A DNA stretch of 64,000 nt. It comes from DAOTWY01 sp003696565. GTDB taxonomy: Bacteria; Chloroflexota; Anaerolineae; Aggregatilineales; Phototrophicaceae. The translations under genes and the position numbers were made by a program. The DNA lies in NCBI GenBank assembly GCA_034435635.1, contig DAOTWY010000137.1:11589-75588 (forward strand). Reading direction: 5' to 3'. The notes under the pieces were generated by a model, which was given only the letters and a program-made list of their open reading frames with translations, searched no databases and was not told the DNA's origin. Shown here piece after piece: positions 17,536 through 25,980 of the stretch; position 1 is the stretch's first letter; every line of letters starts with the position of its first letter.

Positions 17536-18455
17536 TTTTCGCCTTCCTTTTCTACAATTTGCAGGAAGATGTCTTCTAATGTGACAGCAACCGGGCGCAT
17601 TTCTAATAAATTTAGCCCTTCTTGTGTAATGGTTTTGAGGGTATGCGGGCGTAAATCCACGCCGGGCTTGGCATAAAGAATATAACCTGCCCCGCGTGCT
17701 TCGATGTGATCCACGCCGATGATGCTCTTTAAAATACGCTCGGTTTTCTCTTTGCCAGCCCCACTGACGTGGATGTAAATGTCATCCATGGGGTGGAGTT
17801 GCTGGCGTAGTTCTTCTGGCTTGCCTTGTGCGACAATGCGCCCTTGATTGATAATCAGTACGCGATCACAAACTTGCTCCGCCTCAGAAAGAATATGTGT
17901 TGAAAATAAGACTGTGTGGTCATGTGCTAGGTCACGAACGCTTTGGCGCACTTCAATCACTTGCTTAGGGTCAATGCCGATGGTTGGCTCATCTAAGATG
18001 ATGACCGGCGGATTATGGACAAGAGCTTGTGCCAAGCCGAGGCGTTGTTTTAAGCCTTTGGATAAATTCCGCACAAGAGAATGCCGACGCTCTTTAAGCT
18101 GAACACGTTCTAGGGCGGCATCAACTTGTTTTTTAACGTTGGAAACGCCGCGCAACCTTGCCCAAAATGCAACATATTCCTGCACGGTCATATCTGGGTA
18201 AAGCGGGACTCGTTCCGGCATATAACCGACATGCTGCCGCGCCTTGAACGAATCCTGCACGACATCATACCCTGCGATGGTGGCTTGTCCGCTGGTGGGG
18301 GGCATATAACCGGTTAGGATGCGCATGGTAGTGGTTTTACCAGCTCCATTTGGACCAAGTATTCCCAAAATTTCGCCAGGTTTAGCTTCAAACGAGATAT
18401 GATCAATGGCGGTAAACGTGCCATATTGTTTGGTGAGATTTTTCACTTCAATCAT
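17532..18455 (-). CDS. ABC transporter ATP-binding protein (GldA-like)
   Basis: A 307-residue ATPase that powers the GldF/GldG-like membrane unit. Walker A is GPNGAGKTTTMRILTGYMPP, the signature is LSKGLKQRLGLAQAL, Walker B is PPVIILDEPTIGID and the switch His lies in LFSTHILSEAEQ. A C-terminal extension of about 80 residues is normal for the class. The frame opens at 18506, but MIEVKNLTKQYG at 18455 is the canonical beginning of such ATPases, so that start is used. It heads the four-gene minus-strand operon ATPase-permease-GldG-DUF4340. Confidence 0.93.
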   Translation of the reverse strand: MIEVKNLTKQYGTFTAIDHISFEAKPGEILGILGPNGAGKTTTMRILTGYMPPTSGQATIAGYDVVQDSFKARQHVGYMPERVPLYPDMTVQEYVAFWARLRGVSNVKKQVDAALERVQLKERRHSLVRNLSKGLKQRLGLAQALVHNPPVIILDEPTIGIDPKQVIEVRQSVRDLAHDHTVLFSTHILSEAEQVCDRVLIINQGRIVAQGKPEELRQQLHPMDDIYIHVSGAGKEKTERILKSIIGVDHIEARGAGYILYAKPGVDLRPHTLKTITQEGLNLLEMRPVAVTLEDIFLQIVEKEGEK

Positions 18456-18787
18456 GTTAAATTGTCCCAATTGAGAACACATGATGCATGTTACTTGTGT
18501 GGGCACGGCACGTCAAGCAATATAAATAAGCTCGAACAAAATGGATGCATCTTAGCCGATTACTGACGCAAAATCCTGAAAGATGACAACCGGATTGTGC
18601 AAAATGCCACAGGCAGCCGCTTTTAATCTCAGATAGTGTGTCCCTACCATGTTGCACGGGAATTTGTTACCTTAGAATTGCGGTGATCTGACCTCAACTT
18701 GCCCCAGGTCGCTGCTAAACATACTTAAATCCTTTTTTGCCAAAACCTAAATAAGTGGATCGTATTGGAACCTGTGGAGGGTATAGT
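18456..18787. other. intergenic region between divergent ABC unit and glutamate synthase
   Basis: About 330 bases with no supported gene. It must hold divergent promoters for the ABC unit and the glutamate synthase, but no hexamer pair stands out. A short dyad AATTG-TCC-CAATT at 18460-18472 lies directly ahead of the ATPase start. Confidence 0.4.
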
Positions 18788-21700
18788 ATGGATAGCCCTG
18801 AAAATTTTTTGCATCCGATTGATACAAATGAACGTGATGCGTGTGCGTTAATTTGCTCTGTCCGTAAAGGGGGAGAAGCAACGCATGGTAATGTCAAACG
18901 CACGATAGAAGGCTTGGCGCGGATGGGGCATCGCACCGGGTATATTGACGGTGAAGGTGATGGGGTCGGCATTTTAACGGATATTCCCAAACAATTATGG
19001 ACAAAACGATTAGCACGAGCAGGCTTGCGGTCTTCTTTGGCGACAAGCAAGGATTTTTGGGTGGCGCATGTGTTTATTCCAGCGCATGACCGGCAGCGGG
19101 CTGCGTATTTGATTGATCAAATTTGCCGCCAAATTACTGAAGCAGGGCTGCATGTCTTATATGACAAAGAAGGGCAAGTTAACCGGCAGGTTTTAGGACC
19201 AAACGCAGAAAAGAATGAGCCAGTCTTTTGGCAAATTGCTGGGATGAACGGGCAGGTGCGTTCAGAAAATTTGGATTTGACCCTGTTTAATTTGCAAGAT
19301 CATCTGGAGCGCAGTTTAGGGGTGCATTTCCCGTCTTTTTCGTCGCACAGTGTGGTGTATAAGGTTCAAGGCACAGTAGAAATTCTGCGGCGTTATTATC
19401 CAGAATTACGTGACCCAGATTATGCCTCTACAGTGACTTTAGGACACGCACGCTATAGCACAAACACCAACCCTGTTTTTGAACGCGCACAACCCTTTGG
19501 CTTATTGGGGCATAATGGTGAATTTAACACAATTTCGCGCTTTCGGATGGAAGCGGCGATGCTTGGCATTCAGCTTTCGCCACAGAATTCTGATAGCCAA
19601 GATGTTGACCGTGTTGTTCAGGCGTTGTGTATGCGTTATGGGCTAGATTTAATTGAAGCGATGGAGTACATCTTCCCGCCACATGATCATGATTTGATCC
19701 AAGGTGTGCCGGAACTGGAACAGATGTATCGTGAAATTCGCCAGGCATTTGGTCCGTTTGCTCAGGGCCCGGCGGCGGTGGCTGCTCGCTTGGGTAATTT
19801 AGCGGTGTTCAGCGTGGATGCGTTGGGGTTACGTCCGTTGTGGTTTGGTGAAACGGAGAAGGAATATTTTGCCAGCTCAGAGCGCGGGGTATACCCATTA
19901 GATGCGATGTCTCGTAGCCCCAAACCAATGGCTCCTGGTGAGAAGATTGCCTTACGTATTAAACCCGGACATTCCATTGAAGTGCTAGATTACCCAGCGA
20001 TTCAGCGGCATGTTTATAGCAAGTATCGTGAGCGTGTGCCGTTTCATCGTGACCTGGAGCGGCGTATTTGGGCGGTGAACGGTGGCGATATGCAAGGGGA
20101 ACGTCAACTGGTGCGTCCAGCTTCACCACAAGGCGGGGGACAGCAGGCAGTTGCCGCCCCTGTTATGGAAGCGGTGCAGGTCTCGCCGGCTGTGGCGGAA
20201 TTACCCCCAATGCCCTGGGCATCCAACAAAACACTGATTAACACCACGACGATGGCGGCACTCGGTTGGGAACGCTATCACTTGAGTATTGTAGAAGCTA
20301 TGGCAGAACGCGGTAAGGAAGAGATCGGCTCATTGGGTTGGGATGGTCCGCTGGCGGCGTTGAGCAAGACCCGTGTTAACCTGGCGGATTATTTCAAAGA
20401 GACGGTTGCGGTTGTGACAAACCCTGCCATTGATCGTGAACGAGAAGGGGCACAGTTTTCCACGCGGATGCTTATTGGGGTGCGTCCAACTGTGGGGCAA
20501 ACTGCCCAAGAAGGTGATTTGTTGGTCGAAATTGACATCCCCTTTATTTTAGGCGGGCACCAAGATTTGGGTACGCAGGAAGATGCGCGGGCGGTGGCAG
20601 ATTATCTGGGCACCATGACGCTGGAAGACCTGTTAGCGGTGTTTGGTGAACGCGCAGTAGTGATGGATATGAGCGCGGCGATGGATGAAAGCATCGATGC
20701 CGCAATTGAACGCCTACAGCATGTTGCAGTGGATGCCGTCTTAAACGGTGCGCAGTTAATTATTCTGGATGATACGGGTGTGTATCCGGGGGATCGTTTG
20801 TGGATTGATCCACTTTTGGCGACAGCGGCGGTGGATCGTGCATTGCGCCATGCGGAAGTGACTCCCAATTTGCGGCGGCGCGCTGGGGTTGTGGTGCGTT
20901 CTGGGGCATTGCGCGATTTGCATGATATGGCATTGTGCATCAGCCTGGGTGCAAACGCGATTTTGCCATATGCCTTTTATGCGGTAGCGTTAGGGATTGC
21001 ACCCAAGGGCAATGTGGATGATTTGGATTCGGATACGATTTTTAACCGCCTGACCAAGACGATTGCCGCTGCTACCAAAGGCTTAGAGAAGATTACATCC
21101 ACGATTGGCTGCCATGAGATGCGTGGATATGGGCACAGCTTTAGCTCGATTGGGTTATCTAGGCATGTGGCGGCTGTTTTTGGCACACCGAACTATTTCG
21201 GATCAGATGCGCGGGGGTTAACGTGGTCAACGCTATATGATGATGCCGTCGAACGTGCTGCGGAACTACGTGGCGAGCAGCGTAACCGCTTGGCAAATCC
21301 AGATCGCTTCTTCCCCAAGATATGGAAAAAGATTGAGGATGTGGCGCATGGGACGCTCTCCTTGGAAGAGTATACGCAACAACTCTTCTCTTTGGAGGAT
21401 AAAATCCCGGTGGCTATCCGTCACATTATCGGCTTAAAAGAGTCTGCCACACCGGTTGACCCGGCACAGGTAGATATCACCATAGGTGAGCATGACATGC
21501 CTTGTGTTATTGGGGCGATGTCATTTGGTTCTCAGGGTGAATTGTCTTATCGGACATATGCAGAAGCAGCTGCTCGCCTGAATATCATCTGTGTAAACGG
21601 TGAAGGCGGTGAGCTAAAAGACATTATGGGGAAGTATCGCCGGAATCGTGGACAACAGATTGCCTCTGCGCGGTTTGGGGTAAATATTGAATTTCTCAAT

Positions 21701-23446
21701 TCGGTTTATTTGCTGGAGATCAAAATTGGGCAGGGGGCGAAGCCTGGTGAAGGCGGGCATTTACCCGGATATAAAGTGACGGAACAGGTAGCAGCAGCGC
21801 GGCATACCACCCCGGGCGTTGATTTAATTTCGCCCAGCAATAACCATGATTTATATTCCATTGAAGACCTTGCGCAGTTAATTGATGAGCTTAAGACTGC
21901 TAATCCCTTAGCCAAGGTTTCTGTCAAAATCCCGGTGGTGCCTGGTGTGGGGATTATTGCCGTGGGTGTGGCAAAAGCCGGGGCAGATATTATCAACATC
22001 ACTGGCTATGAAGGTGGCACCGGGGCGGCGCGTGCGCATGCATTGCGGCATGTTGGGTTGCCGGCGGAAATTGGTGTGTGGTTGGCGCATCGGCATTTGA
22101 TTGAAAGCGGCTTACGTGATGAAGTAGAAATTTGGTGTGATGGCGGTATGAAATCCGGTCGGGATGTGGTCAAGATGATGTGCTTGGGCGCGAACCGAGT
22201 CGGGTTTGGCACGCTGGCAATGGTGGCAGTTGGGTGTACGATCTGTCGTGGCTGTCACGAGGGAACTTGTCATGTCGGCATTACCACACACGTCAAAACG
22301 CGGGAAGAAGCTGAAAAGAAGGGCTTTAAGGCTTTCCGTCCGTTTGAAGAAAAAGGCTCAGTGGATGGCATTGTGAATGTGTTTAATCTGCTGGCGGATG
22401 ACATCCGTTTGTGGGTGGCAAAAATGGGCTTTAACCGTGCGCAAGATTTGGTGGGGCGGGCAGATTTGCTGGAGCAGATCGACATGCATGATCGTATTGA
22501 CCTCACACATTTATTGCGCCAAGTCCCACCTGTTCCTAAAAAGAAGCCGCAACCCGGTGGACGGCGGTTGACCCGCCCGCGTAACACGCTTAGCAAGCAA
22601 ATTACGCAGATTGTTGCTGAATATGTTGAACGCGGCGAATCCGAGATGACCTACGATGATGAGCAGGTTATGGCACAAGACCGTGCGCTAGGCACGCATT
22701 TATTGGGGGCATTGGCGCGTGGTGAACTCAAGAACATTAACCAGGTGAAGGCTATTCATCTGAGTTTTAGTAACTCAGCAATTCCTGGCAACGGCTTAGC
22801 GGCATTTTTGGATGATCCGGTGCGTGTATTGGTTGAAGGTGGCGCGCAAGATGGCGTGGCGAAGTGTGCGCGTGGGGGTGTGGTTTCGATCTTAAAAGGA
22901 TTGAATCACAACGGGAACCGCTTGGATGGCTCTGTTGGTAAAAGTTTTGCCTACGGCGCACAAGGTGGTTTGTTTATTGTTCAAGGCAACGCGGACAGCC
23001 GTGCGTGCATCCGCTTAAGTGGGGCGGATGTGATTTTCGGCGGTGAAATTCGTGAGCCGCTGCGTGATGAAGATGGCTGTATTGGATCGCGGGCTAATCT
23101 TAAGGGGTATGCGTTTGAATATATGACCTCTGGGCGCGCGCTTGTTCTTGGTGACCCGGGTCCGTGGATGTGTGCTGGGATGAGCGGCGGGGTGATTTAT
23201 CAGCGTGTACAGCCGGAAATGGGCTTGACAATAGAGGCTCTGCGCCGCCGTATTGCAAAAGGCTCTATGGTGGAGATTTTCCCGCTGGATGAACAAGGTG
23301 TGGCGGATATTACTGAGCTTTTGGGACATTATATCCATACGCTGGAGGTTAACAACCAAGCGGAAGCAACGCAACACCTATATAAGCTACTGCGGCATCC
23401 ACAAGATCATTTTGTCAAGATTGCGCCGCCGATGCGCATCGGATAA
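18788..23446 (+). CDS. gltB: glutamate synthase large subunit
   Basis: This enzyme makes two glutamates from glutamine and 2-oxoglutarate. The 1552-residue protein has the four expected domains: a class II glutamine amidotransferase with nucleophile Cys19 (ERDACALIC) and LGHARYSTNTNP/LGHNGEFNT, a central domain (about 480-780), the FMN barrel with ANRVGFGTLAMVAVGCTICR, and a C-terminal GXGXG helix (KSFAYGAQGGLFIVQGNADS). The 3Fe-4S cysteines are 1150, 1156 and 1161, with C-x5-C-x4-C spacing. GGAGG 7-8 bases before the ATG at 18788 selects this start over 18755. As is normal for amidotransferases, a short pro-sequence precedes Cys19. No gltD follows, so the electron donor could be ferredoxin or an unlinked small subunit. 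Confidence 0.95.
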   Translation: MDSPENFLHPIDTNERDACALICSVRKGGEATHGNVKRTIEGLARMGHRTGYIDGEGDGVGILTDIPKQLWTKRLARAGLRSSLATSKDFWVAHVFIPAHDRQRAAYLIDQICRQITEAGLHVLYDKEGQVNRQVLGPNAEKNEPVFWQIAGMNGQVRSENLDLTLFNLQDHLERSLGVHFPSFSSHSVVYKVQGTVEILRRYYPELRDPDYASTVTLGHARYSTNTNPVFERAQPFGLLGHNGEFNTISRFRMEAAMLGIQLSPQNSDSQDVDRVVQALCMRYGLDLIEAMEYIFPPHDHDLIQGVPELEQMYREIRQAFGPFAQGPAAVAARLGNLAVFSVDALGLRPLWFGETEKEYFASSERGVYPLDAMSRSPKPMAPGEKIALRIKPGHSIEVLDYPAIQRHVYSKYRERVPFHRDLERRIWAVNGGDMQGERQLVRPASPQGGGQQAVAAPVMEAVQVSPAVAELPPMPWASNKTLINTTTMAALGWERYHLSIVEAMAERGKEEIGSLGWDGPLAALSKTRVNLADYFKETVAVVTNPAIDREREGAQFSTRMLIGVRPTVGQTAQEGDLLVEIDIPFILGGHQDLGTQEDARAVADYLGTMTLEDLLAVFGERAVVMDMSAAMDESIDAAIERLQHVAVDAVLNGAQLIILDDTGVYPGDRLWIDPLLATAAVDRALRHAEVTPNLRRRAGVVVRSGALRDLHDMALCISLGANAILPYAFYAVALGIAPKGNVDDLDSDTIFNRLTKTIAAATKGLEKITSTIGCHEMRGYGHSFSSIGLSRHVAAVFGTPNYFGSDARGLTWSTLYDDAVERAAELRGEQRNRLANPDRFFPKIWKKIEDVAHGTLSLEEYTQQLFSLEDKIPVAIRHIIGLKESATPVDPAQVDITIGEHDMPCVIGAMSFGSQGELSYRTYAEAAARLNIICVNGEGGELKDIMGKYRRNRGQQIASARFGVNIEFLNSVYLLEIKIGQGAKPGEGGHLPGYKVTEQVAAARHTTPGVDLISPSNNHDLYSIEDLAQLIDELKTANPLAKVSVKIPVVPGVGIIAVGVAKAGADIINITGYEGGTGAARAHALRHVGLPAEIGVWLAHRHLIESGLRDEVEIWCDGGMKSGRDVVKMMCLGANRVGFGTLAMVAVGCTICRGCHEGTCHVGITTHVKTREEAEKKGFKAFRPFEEKGSVDGIVNVFNLLADDIRLWVAKMGFNRAQDLVGRADLLEQIDMHDRIDLTHLLRQVPPVPKKKPQPGGRRLTRPRNTLSKQITQIVAEYVERGESEMTYDDEQVMAQDRALGTHLLGALARGELKNINQVKAIHLSFSNSAIPGNGLAAFLDDPVRVLVEGGAQDGVAKCARGGVVSILKGLNHNGNRLDGSVGKSFAYGAQGGLFIVQGNADSRACIRLSGADVIFGGEIREPLRDEDGCIGSRANLKGYAFEYMTSGRALVLGDPGPWMCAGMSGGVIYQRVQPEMGLTIEALRRRIAKGSMVEIFPLDEQGVADITELLGHYIHTLEVNNQAEATQHLYKLLRHPQDHFVKIAPPMRIG

Positions 23447-23466
23447 AACACTGGATTCTCAACTAG

Positions 23467-23527
23467 CACAAGGGGATGTTTGATCAAGATTGAGCCGTGT
23501 GACGCAAGCATCCCCTTGTGTTTTGTT
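23467..23527 (+). terminator. intrinsic terminator of gltB
   Basis: A perfect 12-bp inverted repeat, CACAAGGGGATG and CATCCCCTTGTG, with a 30-base loop, is followed by TTTTGTTTTTT on the plus strand. The unusually long loop can fold further, and the T tract is typical of an intrinsic terminator. It lies 20 bases after the gltB stop. Confidence 0.8.
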
Positions 23528-23550
23528 TTTTATTGGTAGTTTGATGGTGT

Positions 23551-23664
23551 TTATATTAAAGCGAATATGCTTAAAACAAGCATGATGGTCATAAAAACAG
23601 CACTAATGCTGATTAAAGCAACCGCATAGCGATTCGGAACGTTGCTCAAAGGTTGTAAAGCCAT
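23551..23664 (-). CDS. 37-residue single-span membrane peptide
   Basis: The minus strand holds an ATG with a GAGAGGTG ribosome site directly upstream, followed by 36 sense codons and TAA. The product begins MALQPLSNVPNRYAVALISI and continues with a wholly hydrophobic stretch (SAVFMTIMLVLSIFALI) that would span the membrane once. It contains no charged residue apart from Arg12. It is too short for most gene finders. It lies alone in the 400 bases between gltB and the next small gene, and its size resembles those of small regulatory or respiratory-complex membrane peptides. Coding status depends on the ribosome site and hydrophobic pattern. Confidence 0.5.
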   Translation of the reverse strand: MALQPLSNVPNRYAVALISISAVFMTIMLVLSIFALI

Positions 23665-23801
23665 TGTTCACCTCTCAATATGTATATTTTGCCCAATAAT
23701 TACTTATACATATTATACAACAATTTTAATCAAAGAAGTATTAAACTCATCATATTTTTAAGTGGCATTTGACATATTGCAGCAGCTTTTGTGTGCTAAG
23801 C

Positions 23802-23807
23802 TATAAT
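23802..23807 (+). promoter_or_regulatory. -10 box ahead of the 79-residue protein gene
   Basis: A perfect TATAAT lies about 40 bases before the ATG at 23848. A TTGACA is present at 23769-23774 but 27 bases away, too far to form a standard pair. TTGCAG at 19 bases is the nearest acceptable -35. Confidence 0.4.
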
Positions 23808-23847
23808 GAATTATGCTGTTTATGCATCAAAAAGGAGCAAATAGCCA

Positions 23848-24087
23848 ATGGCAAAACAAGTCAAAATGGTGGTATTTATTTTGGAGCGCGGTCCTGGTTA
23901 TGAGGCGGAAGGTGTTTTAAGCCGCAGTGAAGCGGAATGGGAAATGGCAAAGTTATTAAGTGATGGCTGGCAGTTTATGGGTGCTGGCGGGGGAAACGGT
24001 GCAGAAGACCTGGGTGCAATCGGCTTAGGGTTTGCTTTGTTCAGCAAAGATGCCACAACTGTAGATGACTCACCGCTGATGAGTTAA
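23848..24087 (+). CDS. small hypothetical protein
   Basis: A 79-residue soluble protein with a Gly-rich central segment (GWQFMGAGGGNGAEDLGAIG). Its first half, VVFILERGPGYEAEGVLSRS, has alternating strand-like character and its second half resembles the end of a small alpha/beta fold. An AAGGAG ribosome site lies upstream. I recognise no family. It stands alone between two hairpins and opposite a convergent small gene. Confidence 0.65.
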   Translation: MAKQVKMVVFILERGPGYEAEGVLSRSEAEWEMAKLLSDGWQFMGAGGGNGAEDLGAIGLGFALFSKDATTVDDSPLMS

Positions 24088-24098
24088 AAGATATGGAG

Positions 24099-24128
24099 GC
24101 GGGGGACGGCTAAAAACCGTTTCCCCGC
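24099..24128. terminator. shared hairpin between two convergent small genes
   Basis: GCGGGGGACGG pairs with CCGTTTCCCCGC with one bulged T, around a TAAAAA loop. It sits between the 79- and 64-residue genes, which converge on it. No T tract follows on the plus side; the minus side reads CTCCATATCTTTT. It may act as a weak bidirectional terminator. Confidence 0.55.
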
Positions 24129-24139
24129 TGTGCGGGTGA

Positions 24140-24334
24140 TTATTCTTGTGGAACGTTGAGCGCGTCCCAATCTCCCTTGCTGACGAACTTGGTTAAATTA
24201 CGCCCGTCGTCTGTTTTGGCACGCAAGCCATAGCGAGTTTGACCGTTTTTAGTTGTAAAGGTTGTTTTGCGGACGTTAGCTTCATCAATTTGAACTTTTT
24301 TCTTCAACTTGACATCGTAAAACTCAATCGCCAT
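24140..24334 (-). CDS. small basic hypothetical protein
   Basis: A 64-residue protein beginning MAIEFYDVKLKKKVQIDEAN and rich in Lys and Arg. It has no membrane segment. The pattern of a short strand, a basic loop and TTKNGQTRYGLRAKTDDGRN is consistent with a small nucleic-acid-binding or beta-barrel domain, but no family is recognised. A CAGGAG ribosome site precedes the ATG at 24334. Confidence 0.65.
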   Translation of the reverse strand: MAIEFYDVKLKKKVQIDEANVRKTTFTTKNGQTRYGLRAKTDDGRNLTKFVSKGDWDALNVPQE

Positions 24335-24428
24335 TTTAATAAACTCCTGCTTTCTGACAACATTGCGCTAAATAGCGTAGTATCATTCTAGCACAATATT
24401 GAAATTCGCAAGTGATTTCGCAAAGTGT

Positions 24429-25340
24429 TTATTGATTTATGGGAAAATGGTCACTTAGCCATGGAATGAGGCGGTCATAATTGGGGATGGGTCCATTTGT
24501 TCCTGGTAAAATCCAATCACGATCAATCACAAGTTGTTCAACCTGGAAGCCACTCAAAAGCAATGCCGGTGCTATTTGTATCAATTGCAACGGCGTTAAA
24601 TCAGTATCCACATATTGATAAAACACCTGCAATAATGGTACCCAAGTTAGGGGATTAAATGCCCGCCGGGCAAATGCCGTGACGACTTGTTGCTGTCGTT
24701 CTGCACGGCGATAGTCATCATCCATGTGGCGTGTACGGGCGTAGATGAGAGCCGTTTTTCCATTCATATGTTGTGACCCAGCTTCAAACCGTATGGACAT
24801 TGTGCCGTAGTCATCTGTTGGGAAGTATGGATCAACAATCTCATACGGGACATTAATTGTGACTCCACCTACCGCGTCAATCATCGCCTCAAACGCGCGG
24901 AAATCAATACGGATATAATGGGTAGGTATGATGTTAAAGCTCAACGCTAGGCTTTGTTTCAATAATTCCGGTCCTGTACCAGGTGCCTCTAATTCGCCTA
25001 AAAGGTTAATGGTGTTAATTCGTTGTGATGCGCTATATCCTGGCACGCGGATGAAAATATCCCGCGGGATAGAAAGTAAACTCACCTGTAGCTTATTTGG
25101 TTGAACGCCTAACAGCATCACTGAATCCGTGCGGGCTAAATAGCCTTCTCCCTGGCGTGAATCCAACCCCATTATCAGCACAGTGACCGGTGGCGGTGGG
25201 GTAAGCACGTATCCTAATAGGCTTAAACCGCAGGTGAACATAAAGCACGCAAAAAACGCCAGAAAGAATAACCCTGCCCGAAGCAAACAGCCAGGCTGAT
25301 GTGTCGTGTGTTGATATGGTGATCTTGATTTTATGGTCAT
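24429..25340 (-). CDS. LytR-CpsA-Psr (LCP) family ligase
   Basis: LCP enzymes attach lipid-linked glycopolymers to peptidoglycan or other cell-wall acceptors. This 303-residue protein has an N-terminal signal anchor (about residues 18-48) and an outer LCP domain with the conserved motifs: VTVLIMGLDSRQGE, RTDSVMLLGVQP, LLSIPRDIFIRVPG, the Arg-rich YARTRHMDDDYRRAERQQQV and the C-terminal TDLTPLQLIQIAP. The Arg residues of RTRHMDDDYRRAERQ are those that bind the pyrophosphate. The gene lies downstream of an FHA-domain gene on the same strand, but a terminator separates them. Presence of an LCP ligase suggests a monoderm wall or a glycosylated envelope. Confidence 0.93.
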   Translation of the reverse strand: MTIKSRSPYQHTTHQPGCLLRAGLFFLAFFACFMFTCGLSLLGYVLTPPPPVTVLIMGLDSRQGEGYLARTDSVMLLGVQPNKLQVSLLSIPRDIFIRVPGYSASQRINTINLLGELEAPGTGPELLKQSLALSFNIIPTHYIRIDFRAFEAMIDAVGGVTINVPYEIVDPYFPTDDYGTMSIRFEAGSQHMNGKTALIYARTRHMDDDYRRAERQQQVVTAFARRAFNPLTWVPLLQVFYQYVDTDLTPLQLIQIAPALLLSGFQVEQLVIDRDWILPGTNGPIPNYDRLIPWLSDHFPINQ

Positions 25341-25345
25341 TTTAC

Positions 25346-25381
25346 CAAAATAAAACCGCGTCTTTCTCTTACAGGACGCGG
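25346..25381 (-). terminator. intrinsic terminator of the FHA gene
   Basis: Reading on the minus strand, CCGCGTC and GACGCGG form a perfect 7-bp stem with a 12-base loop, followed directly by TTTTATTTT. It sits 25 bases past the FHA-gene stop and ends just before the LCP gene. Confidence 0.78.
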
Positions 25382-25406
25382 TGGATTTGTGTTACAATAT
25401 CTACCT

Positions 25407-25913
25407 TTAACGAAATAGAACCTGTATGGGTAAACGCCCAAGCAACAACTCATCACCTTTACGGAGCATGACGGGCTGATGTGGCTCAAGCTGTTCTCCG
25501 CTTAAGAAAGTACCATTGGTGCTACCTAGATCGGTGATGTAAATGTGTCCGTTTTCCACGTGTAGGCGGGCATGCTCACGAGAGACACCGCGATCCAATG
25601 CGCCATATGGAGTTAGGTCTACATCTGGCATATATTGGATACGGGCATCAGCACGTCCTAGAATGACCGTTTGTGATTCAGGGAGGGTCAGCCGTTCAAC
25701 AATCCCACGGATGACCAGAATGAGTTCAAAGTGGTCGCCACCGAATCCAAACAGGGTGTTGCCTCGTCCAATTTTGGCGGCACCGGTACGTGGAAGTTTT
25801 TGTTGTGATGATAAGATCGCCGTATCTGGTCGGATATGGCGTGTTAATTCAGGGTTATAATGCTCGTTTTCGTGTTCGTTTTCTTCAGAAGATGGATTTT
25901 GTTCGTCACTCAT
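25407..25913 (-). CDS. FHA-domain phosphothreonine-binding protein
   Basis: A 168-residue protein: an acidic, Glu-rich N-terminus (SDEQNPSSEENEHENEHYN) and a C-terminal forkhead-associated domain with the GRAD, SREHARLHV and STNGTFLSGEQL motifs that bind phosphothreonine. The acidic tail is likely a phosphorylation or tethering segment. The frame is open to 25982, with Met codons at 25925, 25919 and 25913; the last is used because no ribosome site separates them, and this may be a leaderless mRNA. It diverges from the nucleoside kinase gene with 67 bases between. No Ser/Thr kinase is encoded in the window. Confidence 0.88.
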   Translation of the reverse strand: MSDEQNPSSEENEHENEHYNPELTRHIRPDTAILSSQQKLPRTGAAKIGRGNTLFGFGGDHFELILVIRGIVERLTLPESQTVILGRADARIQYMPDVDLTPYGALDRGVSREHARLHVENGHIYITDLGSTNGTFLSGEQLEPHQPVMLRKGDELLLGRLPIQVLFR

Positions 25914-25980
25914 AGACATATCCATATTTAAGTATATGAACAAAGTATAACACACATTACAATCGAAGGACATAACTAAC

